A DNA stretch of 6,288 nt from Bacteroides sp. Its GTDB lineage: Bacteria > Bacteroidota > Bacteroidia > Bacteroidales > Bacteroidaceae. The first letter of the stretch is position 1, and each line of letters starts with the position of its first letter. The stretch lies in NCBI GenBank assembly GCA_017556595.1, contig JAFYML010000163.1, forward strand, positions 1-6,288, in the 5' to 3' direction. Shown piece after piece: positions 1 through 6,288 of the stretch. The notes under the pieces were generated by a model. That model was given only the letters and a program-made list of their open reading frames with translations, ran no database searches and had not been told where the DNA came from. The position numbers were made by a program, and so were the translations under genes.

Positions 1-2515
1 TCATCGGCAAGAAGATACGCACACCCACACCGGCCGAACGCTTCAAATCGAACGGATTGAACTTATTCACATCGTGCCAAGCATTACCAGCTTCTACGAA
101 ACCTAACGCATAAATACTTGAACTTGTTTCGAGCATCAATGGGTAACGCAATTCCATACCTAAACGAGCATAAGCATAACCCTCTTGACCATAAGGTGTC
201 AACGCACTATTTTCATATCCACGCAAAGCGACCATTTCGGTTGCATAAGTCGAATAACCGGTCATACCATCACCACCCACATCAAAGGTTTCGAATGGTG
301 ACTTTTTGTATTTATTAAAGTGACCCAACAAACCAAATTCGACACGGCTCATCAATACTGGACACTTATCTGCGGTGTTCAATGCTGTAAATGTCTTTGC
401 TTTAAACTTCCACTTATGATACTCAATCCACTTATGCATCTTGTTCATATCATCCTGGTTGTTTTGATTATATTTACTATAATCCACACCATCGAACAAC
501 GAGAATGGAGGAGTAATTTGCAAAGAGAATGAGAAATCAGAACCTCTACGAGGATAGATTGGATTATCGTAAGATGAACGAGCCAATGTCAAGTTCAAAC
601 TTAAGTTATTTGATTTACCATTCGTCACGGGGAAGTATTGCCAATCGCTCAATATATATCGTTGGAATGAGAGTTCTGCAGTAAATTGGAAATAGTCATC
701 TGGCCACTTCAAACGTTTACCGAACAATACTGAAAGACCATACATCTGAATACTCTTATCGGGGTCATAGTAATTTTCATAACTATTATAGTTACCATAG
801 TTATACATACCATAACCATACATACCGCTATAATAACTATTGTAATAGCTATTCATGTAAGCCGAATTGTAGTATTGACTACTGATGTCTGTTTGGCGAG
901 AATAGTATGCCGATACGGAGAATGCATTAGGACGTTTACCACCAAACCAAGGATCGTAGAACGACAAGCTATACGATTGATAATATTTCGCATTGGTTTG
1001 CGCACTGACGGTCAAGGTTTGTCCGTCGCCTTGTGGTAGGATACCGCGATAATTTTCACCTGGATGCAACAAATTCTCTAACGAGAAGTTTGTAAACTTC
1101 AAGCTCAACTTACCAATTACACCTGTTTGTCCCCAACCAGCCGAGAATTCAACTTGGTCGTTTGCTTTTGACACCAAATTATAAGCGATATCCACAGATG
1201 CATTTTCCGGATGAGGTTGCACATCTGGTATGATTTGTTCTGGGTCGAAATGTCCCATCTGTTGAATTTCACGCATTGAACGCATTAAAGCATCACGACT
1301 GAACAATTCTCCTGGACGAGTACGCAATTCACGACGTACTACATTCTCATACAAACGGTCGTTACCATTAATGCTTACCTTATTAATAGTAGCTTGTGGG
1401 CCTTCGATTACGCGCATTTCGAGGTCGATAGAATCGCCTACGATGTTTACTTCAACAGGTTCCACACTACTGAATATATAACCATTGTTATAGTATAGAT
1501 TGCTGATTGCATCTTCATCTTCTACAGTACGTTCCGACAAAAGTTTTTGGTTATACACATCGCCCTTCTTCATACGAAGCAAGTAATCCATTTGTTCAGC
1601 AGAGTAAAGTGTATTTCCCACCCAGTTAACGTTGCGCAAATAGTATCTTTGTCCTTCATCAATTTCAAGATACACATCAATGGTTTTATCGTCATACGGA
1701 GAAATGCTATCTGCAATAATTGTTGCATCACGATAACCTAATTCATTATATTTGTCAATAATCAATTGTTTATCGGCTTCGAAGTTCTCTTCTACGAATT
1801 TCTTTGTGCGGAAAAAGTTAACCAACTTATTCTTTTCGTTGGTCTTTTTCATGACGCGTTTCAACTTCTTATCCGTAAGCACTTCATTACCAACAATAGT
1901 AATCGAGTTTACTTTTACCTTTTCTTTTTTATCCACCACAATTTCTACGATAACTTGTCCTTCGTTGTTTGGGTCGTCTTTTTGGTCAATAAATACTTCT
2001 GCATTTTTAAAACCCTTGTCATCGTAATAGCGTTTAATCAATGTTTCTGCACGATCGACAGCATTGGGTGTAACTTGTCCCCCCTTCAGCATACCAATAC
2101 GAGCATCCAAATCATCTTTCTCCGACTTTTTCACACCTTTATAAACAATGTCTGAAACACGAGGACGCAATGCAACATGAATTGTTATCCATGTTTTATT
2201 GCCCGAGATACTATCTTGAGTAATACTTACATCCGAGAACAAACCATGTCTCCAATATCGTTTACATGCTTCAGTTATATCATCGCCTGGTATTTTTATC
2301 TCTTGTCCTTTCACCAAACCAGAAAGTCCAATGATAACATAATCTTCGTAGGTGCCAGCACCTTCGACATTGATACCAGCCAATTCGTAAGTTTTGGGTG
2401 TTCCTGAATAAAGCACCACAGGTTGCTCGTAGTTTGTGTCTTGTGCCGAAGCTATCTGTGTACCTAAGAATAGGCATACAGTCATCATGAATATGGATAA
2501 AATACGATAATGCAT
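1..2515 (-). CDS. bamA: BamA, outer-membrane beta-barrel assembly factor (Omp85 family), C-terminus cut by window edge
   Basis: BamA is the core of the BAM machine, which folds and inserts beta-barrel proteins into the outer membrane. The frame is open for 838 codons to the left edge; roughly the last 40-50 residues, including the final beta-strand, are probably outside the window. Residues 1-24 form a signal peptide (hydrophobic core, cleavage after Ala-Ser-Ala, then Gln25). Five POTRA domains follow at about 43-118, 122-200, 201-290, 291-374 and 375-450. Several open with the usual strand ending in Gly-Asn (SITIVGN, VNWVGN, VSINGN). The barrel begins near 454 and includes DPWFGGKRP (521-529) and the loop-6 RGYEN motif starting at Arg765, the Omp85 signature. 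The start is the first ATG after an adjacent in-frame TAA. It lies 17 bases after uppS, so it is probably co-transcribed. A tyrosine-rich loop at residues 547-583 is listed separately. Family assignment is secure. Confidence 0.96.
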   Translation of the reverse strand, partial: MHYRILSIFMMTVCLFLGTQIASAQDTNYEQPVVLYSGTPKTYELAGINVEGAGTYEDYVIIGLSGLVKGQEIKIPGDDITEACKRYWRHGLFSDVSITQDSISGNKTWITIHVALRPRVSDIVYKGVKKSEKDDLDARIGMLKGGQVTPNAVDRAETLIKRYYDDKGFKNAEVFIDQKDDPNNEGQVIVEIVVDKKEKVKVNSITIVGNEVLTDKKLKRVMKKTNEKNKLVNFFRTKKFVEENFEADKQLIIDKYNELGYRDATIIADSISPYDDKTIDVYLEIDEGQRYYLRNVNWVGNTLYSAEQMDYLLRMKKGDVYNQKLLSERTVEDEDAISNLYYNNGYIFSSVEPVEVNIVGDSIDLEMRVIEGPQATINKVSINGNDRLYENVVRRELRTRPGELFSRDALMRSMREIQQMGHFDPEQIIPDVQPHPENASVDIAYNLVSKANDQVEFSAGWGQTGVIGKLSLKFTNFSLENLLHPGENYRGILPQGDGQTLTVSAQTNAKYYQSYSLSFYDPWFGGKRPNAFSVSAYYSRQTDISSQYYNSAYMNSYYNSYYSGMYGYGMYNYGNYNSYENYYDPDKSIQMYGLSVLFGKRLKWPDDYFQFTAELSFQRYILSDWQYFPVTNGKSNNLSLNLTLARSSYDNPIYPRRGSDFSFSLQITPPFSLFDGVDYSKYNQNNQDDMNKMHKWIEYHKWKFKAKTFTALNTADKCPVLMSRVEFGLLGHFNKYKKSPFETFDVGGDGMTGYSTYATEMVALRGYENSALTPYGQEGYAYARLGMELRYPLMLETSSSIYALGFVEAGNAWHDVNKFNPFDLKRSAGVGVRIFLPM
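767..877 (-). other. Tyrosine-rich low-complexity segment in a predicted BamA extracellular loop
   Basis: This stretch encodes BamA residues 547-583. It contains 15 Tyr in 37 residues, with the rest mostly Asn, Ser, Gly and Met, arranged as short degenerate units such as NSYY, GMYGYGMY and NYGNYNSY. Counting barrel strands from residue 454, it falls after the fifth strand (NAFSVSAYYS) and before the sixth (QMYGLSVLFG). That places it in the third surface loop rather than a periplasmic turn; this is my topology inference. The DNA is correspondingly rich in TAT/TAC and AAT/AGT codons, so expansion by slippage or duplication is plausible. Confidence 0.75.
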
Positions 2516-2532
2516 TTATGTATTGTTTATAT

Positions 2533-3282
2533 TTACTTTATACTATTACTAACTTGTTCACTTGTTTTGCCAAATCTTCTTTCGCGTTGTTGAAAATCGC
2601 AGATGGCTTTACAGAATTCTTCTTCTCTAAAATCCGGCCAAAAAGTATCACAGAAATACAATTCCGAATAAGCGCATTGCCATAACAGATAGTTGCTCAA
2701 TCTTAGCTCGCCACCTGTACGAATCAGCAAATCGGGATTTGGCATAAAGTTTGTAGCCAAATGTTCTGAGATAGTATCTGCGTTTATATCTTCAACGGAA
2801 AGTTGTCCTTGCGCTACTAAATTAGCTATCTTTCGCGTTGCTTGTGTCAATTCCCAATGCGATGAATAACTCAATGCAAGCACCAAAGTCATTCCCGAGT
2901 TCTGCGATGTATGTTCTATACATTGTTGCAATCGGTTTTGTACATTGAGTGGTAATTTCTCTATATCGCCCACAATTTGGAAACGAATATTATTCTTCAT
3001 GAAGGTCTCTTCTTCTATCGATTCGAAAAGCAGAGACATCAATGCAGCAACTTCATTGCTTGGACGATTCCAATTCTCGGTAGAGAACGTATAAAGAGTT
3101 AAGAATTTAACGCCAAGACGAGCAGCTTCTTCGGCTATTATATGCACTGTTTCGGCACCGGCTTGATGGCCATAGCTACGCTCATGTCCACGAAGTTTCG
3201 CCCAACGTCCATTACCATCCATAATAATTGCTACATGGACAGGTATTCTAGTCTTATCTATTTGTTCCTTATACGACAACAT
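2533..3282 (-). CDS. uppS: Isoprenyl transferase (undecaprenyl diphosphate synthase, UppS)
   Basis: UppS is a cytosolic cis-prenyltransferase. It adds isopentenyl units to farnesyl diphosphate to make undecaprenyl diphosphate, precursor of the lipid carrier for peptidoglycan and surface polysaccharides. From the chosen start the protein is 249 residues, normal for the family. Visible motifs are [14 protein letters not shown] with catalytic Asp22 and Arg26, the His39 region (GHQAGAE), [10 protein letters not shown] near 66-74, and [14 protein letters not shown] with the diphosphate-binding Arg188 and Arg194, followed by Glu207. The ATG at 3282 gives an N-terminus [10 protein letters not shown] that fits related proteins. 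A TTG two codons earlier (3288) is possible but less likely, and no Shine-Dalgarno helps decide. His142 sits where most relatives have Arg (see findings). The gene lies 24 bases after the lipoprotein gene and 17 before bamA, so an operon is likely. Function is confident, exact start less so. Confidence 0.95.
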   Translation of the reverse strand: MLSYKEQIDKTRIPVHVAIIMDGNGRWAKLRGHERSYGHQAGAETVHIIAEEAARLGVKFLTLYTFSTENWNRPSNEVAALMSLLFESIEEETFMKNNIRFQIVGDIEKLPLNVQNRLQQCIEHTSQNSGMTLVLALSYSSHWELTQATRKIANLVAQGQLSVEDINADTISEHLATNFMPNPDLLIRTGGELRLSNYLLWQCAYSELYFCDTFWPDFREEEFCKAICDFQQRERRFGKTSEQVSNSIK

Positions 3283-3306
3283 CGGCAATTGTATTCTAAA
3301 TAGTTA

Positions 3307-4620
3307 TCATTGACGTTCAAATCCTAAACGATTGATTCGTCCACGCCAGAATTGATTATTGATATTTCCATTTCCACCACCGACAATCCAAATAAAGTTA
3401 TTCTTGTCAATAGCAGCAGAATAGCCTAAAGCATCGCGCAATGAATATGGGAATCGGATTTTGTCTGTTTCCATTTTCCATACCAAGCCTGTTGGCGATG
3501 AATAGAACGCATACAACCCTGCATCAAACAAGTAGTATGAATTTCCATAATAGATGATTGATGTCTTATCGGTTAGTGGACAATAGCTATCTGCACTTGA
3601 CTCCATGCTTGCCCAACGGTTACCATCCAACGAGAACCAAGGAATTACTCTATCCGTGCTCTTCTTTGAAGTGCCCACCAATACTGATTTGTAAACGCCA
3701 TTGGTTGTTGGATGAACGACAGATTGTATGTTCTTTGTAGGGAATCCTTCTTCAACCTTTTCACCGATTGCCCATTGCAAAGAGGCATCTGTAGTGCAGT
3801 AATAGTTCTCACCATCTACTTGTTTGATACCTGCTAATGTCGTTGGGAAAGCCGCTAACAATGCTTGTACATCGCCACTTAAGCCTTCCACCATTTGCCA
3901 ATTAGCTCCATCGGCCGATTGATAAACGCTACCATCTTGAGCTACAACAAAAAGGGCATCGAAAGCTACCAACATGGTATTCAAGATAACATCCTCGGGC
4001 ATACCAGCCAATGTAAGTTCTTCCCAAACAACATTTGTTGGTTCGCTTACATTTGCTCTATAAGCTTCCACACCATTGCTTGACGAATACAAGTACAAAT
4101 AATCACCCAAACTCAAGAGTTTTATATCATCTTTCAATGGAGTAGTTGGGAAATTCTCGGTTGAAGTCATGTTTTTCCAAATCAGCGAATCGGGGTCTTG
4201 TTTGTGCACATTGATTGTAAGTCTATAGATACGGCTTGTCATACCATCAAGTGCATGCACTTTAAAGGCCTGTCCTATAGGATTGTTGACAGCTGGAGTT
4301 AAATCGGCAGCCTCTCCTACGATGAAAATTGTATCCATTTCGCCACTTGTGATGGCACCCGCCGCAATAGAGAAAGTATCCACGATAATGCTATCGAGCA
4401 ATGTATCGGCATACATAGGCAATGAATCGCGGTTGAATATCCGATGCTCTACTTGGTCGATTGAAAATTTATAGTGCTTGCCATAAATTGTATCTATACC
4501 GAAAGCATACACGGACACATCAGTGGTATAATTATAATCATTATCGGAATCTAGACATGCACTGAAAGCAATGCATAGTGTCAAGAAGCAAGTGATTACA
4601 GACAAAAATTTTATTCTCAT
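3307..4620 (-). CDS. DUF6242-like lipoprotein with predicted beta-propeller, function unknown
   Basis: This 437-residue protein has a lipoprotein signal: a charged start (MRIK), a hydrophobic stretch, and a lipobox-like FSAC with Cys22 as the lipidated residue. The residues after it (LDSDND) are acidic, which in Bacteroidota often marks export to the cell surface, so outer-membrane surface exposure is inferred. Residues about 30-145 look like a beta-rich N-terminal domain ending near HKQDPDSLIW. From about 150 on, repeated beta segments include Asp-box-like S-x-D-G-x-x-W motifs at 235-241 (SADGANW) and 330-336 (SLDGNRW), and a weaker one at 375-381 (SPTGLVW). The C-terminus has WIVGGGNGN near 411. 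This pattern suggests a beta-propeller. I see no catalytic signature. I recall the family as DUF6242; no role is known to me. It leads the uppS-bamA operon, which suggests but does not prove an envelope role. Confidence 0.85.
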   Translation of the reverse strand: MRIKFLSVITCFLTLCIAFSACLDSDNDYNYTTDVSVYAFGIDTIYGKHYKFSIDQVEHRIFNRDSLPMYADTLLDSIIVDTFSIAAGAITSGEMDTIFIVGEAADLTPAVNNPIGQAFKVHALDGMTSRIYRLTINVHKQDPDSLIWKNMTSTENFPTTPLKDDIKLLSLGDYLYLYSSSNGVEAYRANVSEPTNVVWEELTLAGMPEDVILNTMLVAFDALFVVAQDGSVYQSADGANWQMVEGLSGDVQALLAAFPTTLAGIKQVDGENYYCTTDASLQWAIGEKVEEGFPTKNIQSVVHPTTNGVYKSVLVGTSKKSTDRVIPWFSLDGNRWASMESSADSYCPLTDKTSIIYYGNSYYLFDAGLYAFYSSPTGLVWKMETDKIRFPYSLRDALGYSAAIDKNNFIWIVGGGNGNINNQFWRGRINRLGFERQ

Positions 4621-4657
4621 TACAAAGCTATTTTCTATTTGTGTTATTTACAAGCTG

Positions 4658-4665
4658 CAAAAATA
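4658..4665 (-). promoter_or_regulatory. Candidate -7 promoter element for the lipoprotein-uppS-bamA operon
   Basis: Read on the minus strand the site is TATTTTTG followed by CA, matching the Bacteroidota -7 consensus TAnnTTTG. It ends 37 bases before the ATG of the lipoprotein gene, a normal leader length. No TTTG -33 element is visible at the usual 19-21 base spacing, so the promoter is plausible but only half supported. Confidence 0.5.
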
Positions 4666-4720
4666 GGAACATTTTTCACTATAATCTCCTTAAAAGGGAA
4701 GTTTTATATAAATTTATAGA

Positions 4721-4738
4721 TAAAAAAGTACTTTTTTA
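4721..4738. repeat. 18-base perfect A/T palindrome
   Basis: The sequence TAAAAAAGTACTTTTTTA is its own reverse complement. It lies 33 bases beyond the ribD stop codon and about 55 bases upstream of the -7 element of the next operon. As RNA it could form a weak seven-pair A-U stem with a GUAC loop. It could be a weak terminator, a protein-binding site, or chance in AT-rich DNA; the sequence does not decide. Confidence 0.4.
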
Positions 4739-4771
4739 GTATTGATAGCCGTAAAATAAAGTGTTTTTAAC

Positions 4772-5809
4772 TTACTTTCGCTTATAAGTAGTGATTATTC
4801 TTCCAAAATAATGGTTTGTTTCAAGCAATCTATCCTTTGGTGGTATAGGCGCTTTCACGCCATCTTGCAATGTCAATGGCGCCTCTTCCACAAAGATCTC
4901 ATCCCACAGATTTTCGTCCAAGAAAGATTGCAACAATACACTTCCCCCCTCGACCAATAACGACTGGATATTTCTTGCGCAAAGCACCTCCATCATTTGC
5001 GGAAGTATCGATGTTGAAAAGTCCAATTGAATGTATTCAACATTGTTGTCCGGTGCTTTTTGTTTGCTGGTAAAAACGATTGTCGGCACACTTCCATCGA
5101 AAAGATGTAGCGAACGAGGCAATGACAAATCCTTATCAAGCACAAGGCGAATAGGCGCTTTCCCGTGCCAATCACGAATAGTTAAAGAGGGATTATCCAA
5201 CAAAGCAGTACGTCTTCCCACAAGGATAGCCGTATGCTCTGAACGGCGTTTATGAACAAGCATTCTTGTAAAATTGTTTGACAATTTTACAGCTTCGCCA
5301 TCACAACGTTTATAATCAATAAAGCCATCGGAAGATTGCGCCCATTTTAGTGTAATGTAAGGCCGCTTCTGAGCATGAAAAGTAACAAACCTACTTATCA
5401 ACTCCAAACAGGCATCTTCCAAGACACCCACTTCCACTTCTATACCTGCCTGACGCAGCTTTTCAATGCCTTTACCATTGACCTTTGCAAATGGATCTTG
5501 ACAACCGATTACCACTCTTTTCAGTTGTTTTTCAACAATCAAATCGGCACAAGGTGGAGTCTTCCCATGGTGTGCACATGGTTCTAAGCTAACATAGATA
5601 GTTGAGCGCTTAAGTAATTCATGATTTTTTACCGACCGAATAGCATTAACTTCGGCATGCGCTTCGCCACACTTTGCATGATAGCCTTCGCCAATTATTT
5701 TCCCATCACACACAATCACTGCTCCTACCATCGGATTGGGGGGTGCTCCACACAAACCATTGCGAGCTATCTGAATGCAACGATGCATATATAGTTCATC
5801 CTCTTTCAT
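4772..5809 (-). CDS. ribD: Bifunctional riboflavin biosynthesis protein RibD (deaminase and reductase)
   Basis: RibD catalyses two successive cytosolic steps of riboflavin synthesis: deamination of the diaminopyrimidine made from GTP, then NADPH-dependent reduction of the ribose side chain. Both domains are present in 345 residues, slightly shorter than the approximately 367 of E. coli. The N-terminal deaminase has the zinc site HAEV (His51, catalytic Glu53) and PCAHHGKTPPC (Cys78, Cys87), plus the substrate-pocket NPMVGAV at 25-31. The reductase starts near 148 with RPYITLKWAQSSDGFI, followed by ILVGRRTALLDNP (195-207) and VEGG at 286-289, the usual cofactor-binding landmarks. The ATG at 5809 gives a complete N-terminus in register with the family. 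No other riboflavin gene is adjacent. The upstream spacer is only 58 bases, too short for an FMN riboswitch. Base and codon use look like the neighbours. Confidence 0.96.
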   Translation of the reverse strand: MKEDELYMHRCIQIARNGLCGAPPNPMVGAVIVCDGKIIGEGYHAKCGEAHAEVNAIRSVKNHELLKRSTIYVSLEPCAHHGKTPPCADLIVEKQLKRVVIGCQDPFAKVNGKGIEKLRQAGIEVEVGVLEDACLELISRFVTFHAQKRPYITLKWAQSSDGFIDYKRCDGEAVKLSNNFTRMLVHKRRSEHTAILVGRRTALLDNPSLTIRDWHGKAPIRLVLDKDLSLPRSLHLFDGSVPTIVFTSKQKAPDNNVEYIQLDFSTSILPQMMEVLCARNIQSLLVEGGSVLLQSFLDENLWDEIFVEEAPLTLQDGVKAPIPPKDRLLETNHYFGRIITTYKRK

Positions 5810-5814
5810 AAGCT

Positions 5815-5845
5815 TTTGGCAAACAAAATATATTTGTTACTTTTG
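5815..5845 (+). promoter_or_regulatory. prmC promoter of Bacteroidota type (TTTG-N19-TAnnTTTG)
   Basis: TTTG at 5815-5818 and TACTTTTG at 5838-5845 match the -33 and -7 elements recognised by the primary sigma factor of Bacteroidota, with an exact 19-base spacer. Transcription would start near 5850-5853, leaving a short leader of about 15-18 bases before the prmC ATG. The -33 element lies only six bases from the ribD start codon, so the two divergent genes share this small control region. Confidence 0.8.
5822..5838. promoter_or_regulatory. Inverted repeat between -33 and -7 of the prmC promoter, possible operator
   Basis: AACAAA and TTTGTT form six-base inverted arms around a five-base ATATA centre. 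The repeat fills most of the spacer of the prmC promoter. Its minus-strand reading contains TATATTTTG (5824-5832), a near match to a -7 element that could serve ribD with a very short leader. A regulator bound here could act on both genes. AT-rich chance occurrence is a real alternative. Confidence 0.3.
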
Positions 5846-5867
5846 CATCCGAATTTAAAATCCGGTT

Positions 5868-6288
5868 ATGCACATTACTCCTTCCTACCTTCGCGAACAA
5901 TTGAGCAAAAGCTATGATCCTCAAGAGGCTAATGCTTTAGCGCGCATCATTTTCTGCGACATCTTAGGGCAAAGCAATGTTGATTATTATCTGTGCAAAG
6001 ATATGGATTTATCGGGAAACGAAGAAGAAAAAGTGAAAAGCATTATTCAACGCTTGGAAAAATACGAACCGATACAATACATAGAAGGGAAAAAATATTT
6101 TTCAGGAAGGGAATTTTTAGTTAGACAAGGCGTCTTGATTCCCAGGCCGGAAACTGAAGAGTTGGTAGAACTTGCTGCACAGGCGTGCAAACCGAATGCT
6201 AAGATCTTAGATATTGGTACGGGTAGCGGATGCATAGCCATCTCTTTATCAAAAAAACTACCCGAAGCCGAAGTGCATGCATGGGACA
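5868..6288 (+). CDS. prmC: PrmC, peptide chain release factor glutamine methyltransferase, C-terminal half outside window
   Basis: PrmC (HemK) uses S-adenosylmethionine to methylate the glutamine of the GGQ motif in release factors RF1 and RF2, which improves translation termination. The frame is open from the ATG to the right edge, giving 140 codons, about half of the usual length near 280. Residues 1 to about 80 are the helical N-terminal domain that contacts the release factor. IPRPETEE (91-98) is a strong family signature. [11 protein letters not shown] starting at Leu114 (Asp115, Gly117, Gly119, Gly121) is methyltransferase motif I that binds the cofactor. The family's catalytic NPPY motif would lie beyond the edge, so intactness cannot be judged. 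The start is a short distance after a clear promoter. It is divergent from ribD. Confidence 0.94.
   Translation, partial: MHITPSYLREQLSKSYDPQEANALARIIFCDILGQSNVDYYLCKDMDLSGNEEEKVKSIIQRLEKYEPIQYIEGKKYFSGREFLVRQGVLIPRPETEELVELAAQACKPNAKILDIGTGSGCIAISLSKKLPEAEVHAWD

Larger units (their letters stand above)
4621..4771. other. AT-rich spacer between ribD and the lipoprotein operon
   Basis: This 151-base gap contains no credible gene. It includes the candidate promoter of the downstream minus-strand operon and an A/T palindrome, both listed separately. I see no GC-rich stem followed by a T tract that would make a convincing intrinsic terminator for ribD, so transcription from ribD into the operon cannot be excluded. 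Confidence 0.7.

Noticed and set aside
316..510. Long poorly barrel-like segment near the BamA C-terminal half (about residues 669-734)
   Set aside because: It initially looked like an inserted domain, but IEYHKWKFKAK and the flanking sequence resemble what I recall as a normal feature of BamA in Bacteroidota, so I do not claim it as novel.
1766..2155. Plus-strand open frame of 129 codons
   Set aside because: It is antisense to the POTRA region of bamA, is rich in Phe/Ile/Asn as expected from the opposite strand of a lysine- and glutamate-rich gene, and shows no recognisable domain.
2280..2477. Minus-strand open frame of 65 codons overlapping the 5' end of bamA
   Set aside because: It lies in another frame of the same strand over the bamA signal peptide and first POTRA domain, which are clearly coding; its product is Arg-, Trp- and Cys-rich without a motif.
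4993..5175. Small open frames on both strands within ribD (also 4870-5073, 5031-5255 and 5375-5587)
   Set aside because: All are covered by the well-supported ribD reading frame and have no family signature.
5810..5867. FMN riboswitch upstream of ribD
   Set aside because: The spacer is 58 bases, largely A/T and occupied by the prmC promoter; the conserved multi-helix FMN element needs more than 100 bases and none of its motifs are visible.
6047..6241. Minus-strand open frame of 64 codons
   Set aside because: It is antisense to the PrmC signature and motif I region, which is clearly coding on the plus strand.
1..6288. Mobile element, CRISPR array, tRNA/rRNA or phage-defence genes
   Set aside because: No transposase or integrase frames, terminal repeats, regularly spaced repeats, or tRNA/rRNA-like sequences were seen; nearly all bases belong to core genes.

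Overview
This window reads as ordinary core chromosome of a member of the Bacteroidota, most likely order Bacteroidales. The evidence is the gene set and protein style (a long five-POTRA BamA, a UppS with Bacteroidota-type sequence, an acidic-start lipoprotein of the DUF6242 type), AT-rich leaders without Shine-Dalgarno sequences, and a promoter of the form TTTG-N19-TAnnTTTG, which is the primary sigma factor consensus of that phylum. The genus cannot be resolved from the sequence alone.

Layout. Positions 1 to 4620 hold a three-gene minus-strand cluster, transcribed in the order DUF6242-like lipoprotein (3307-4620), uppS (2533-3282), bamA (1-2515, cut by the left edge and missing its C-terminus). 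The gaps are only 24 and 17 bases, so a single operon is likely; a -7 element lies 38 bases before the lipoprotein gene. Positions 4621-4771 are a 151-base AT-rich spacer with that promoter and an 18-base A/T palindrome. Minus-strand ribD (4772-5809) follows. A 58-base divergent spacer carries a clear promoter for plus-strand prmC (5868 to the right edge, first half only). The same spacer has an inverted repeat between the -33 and -7 elements.

How the genes relate. uppS makes the undecaprenyl carrier needed for peptidoglycan and surface polysaccharide, and bamA inserts outer-membrane beta-barrels, so the left operon is an envelope-building unit; the lipoprotein leading it has no known function, and its position suggests an envelope role. 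ribD (riboflavin synthesis) and prmC (methylation of peptide release factors) are housekeeping genes with no evident link to the operon beyond proximity.

I found no mobile element, CRISPR array, RNA gene, defence system or other clearly new system. The points most worth a second look are a strongly tyrosine-rich insert in a predicted extracellular loop of BamA, the DUF6242-like lipoprotein at the head of the uppS-bamA operon, an Arg-to-His change at a conserved UppS position, and the possible operator in the ribD/prmC spacer.
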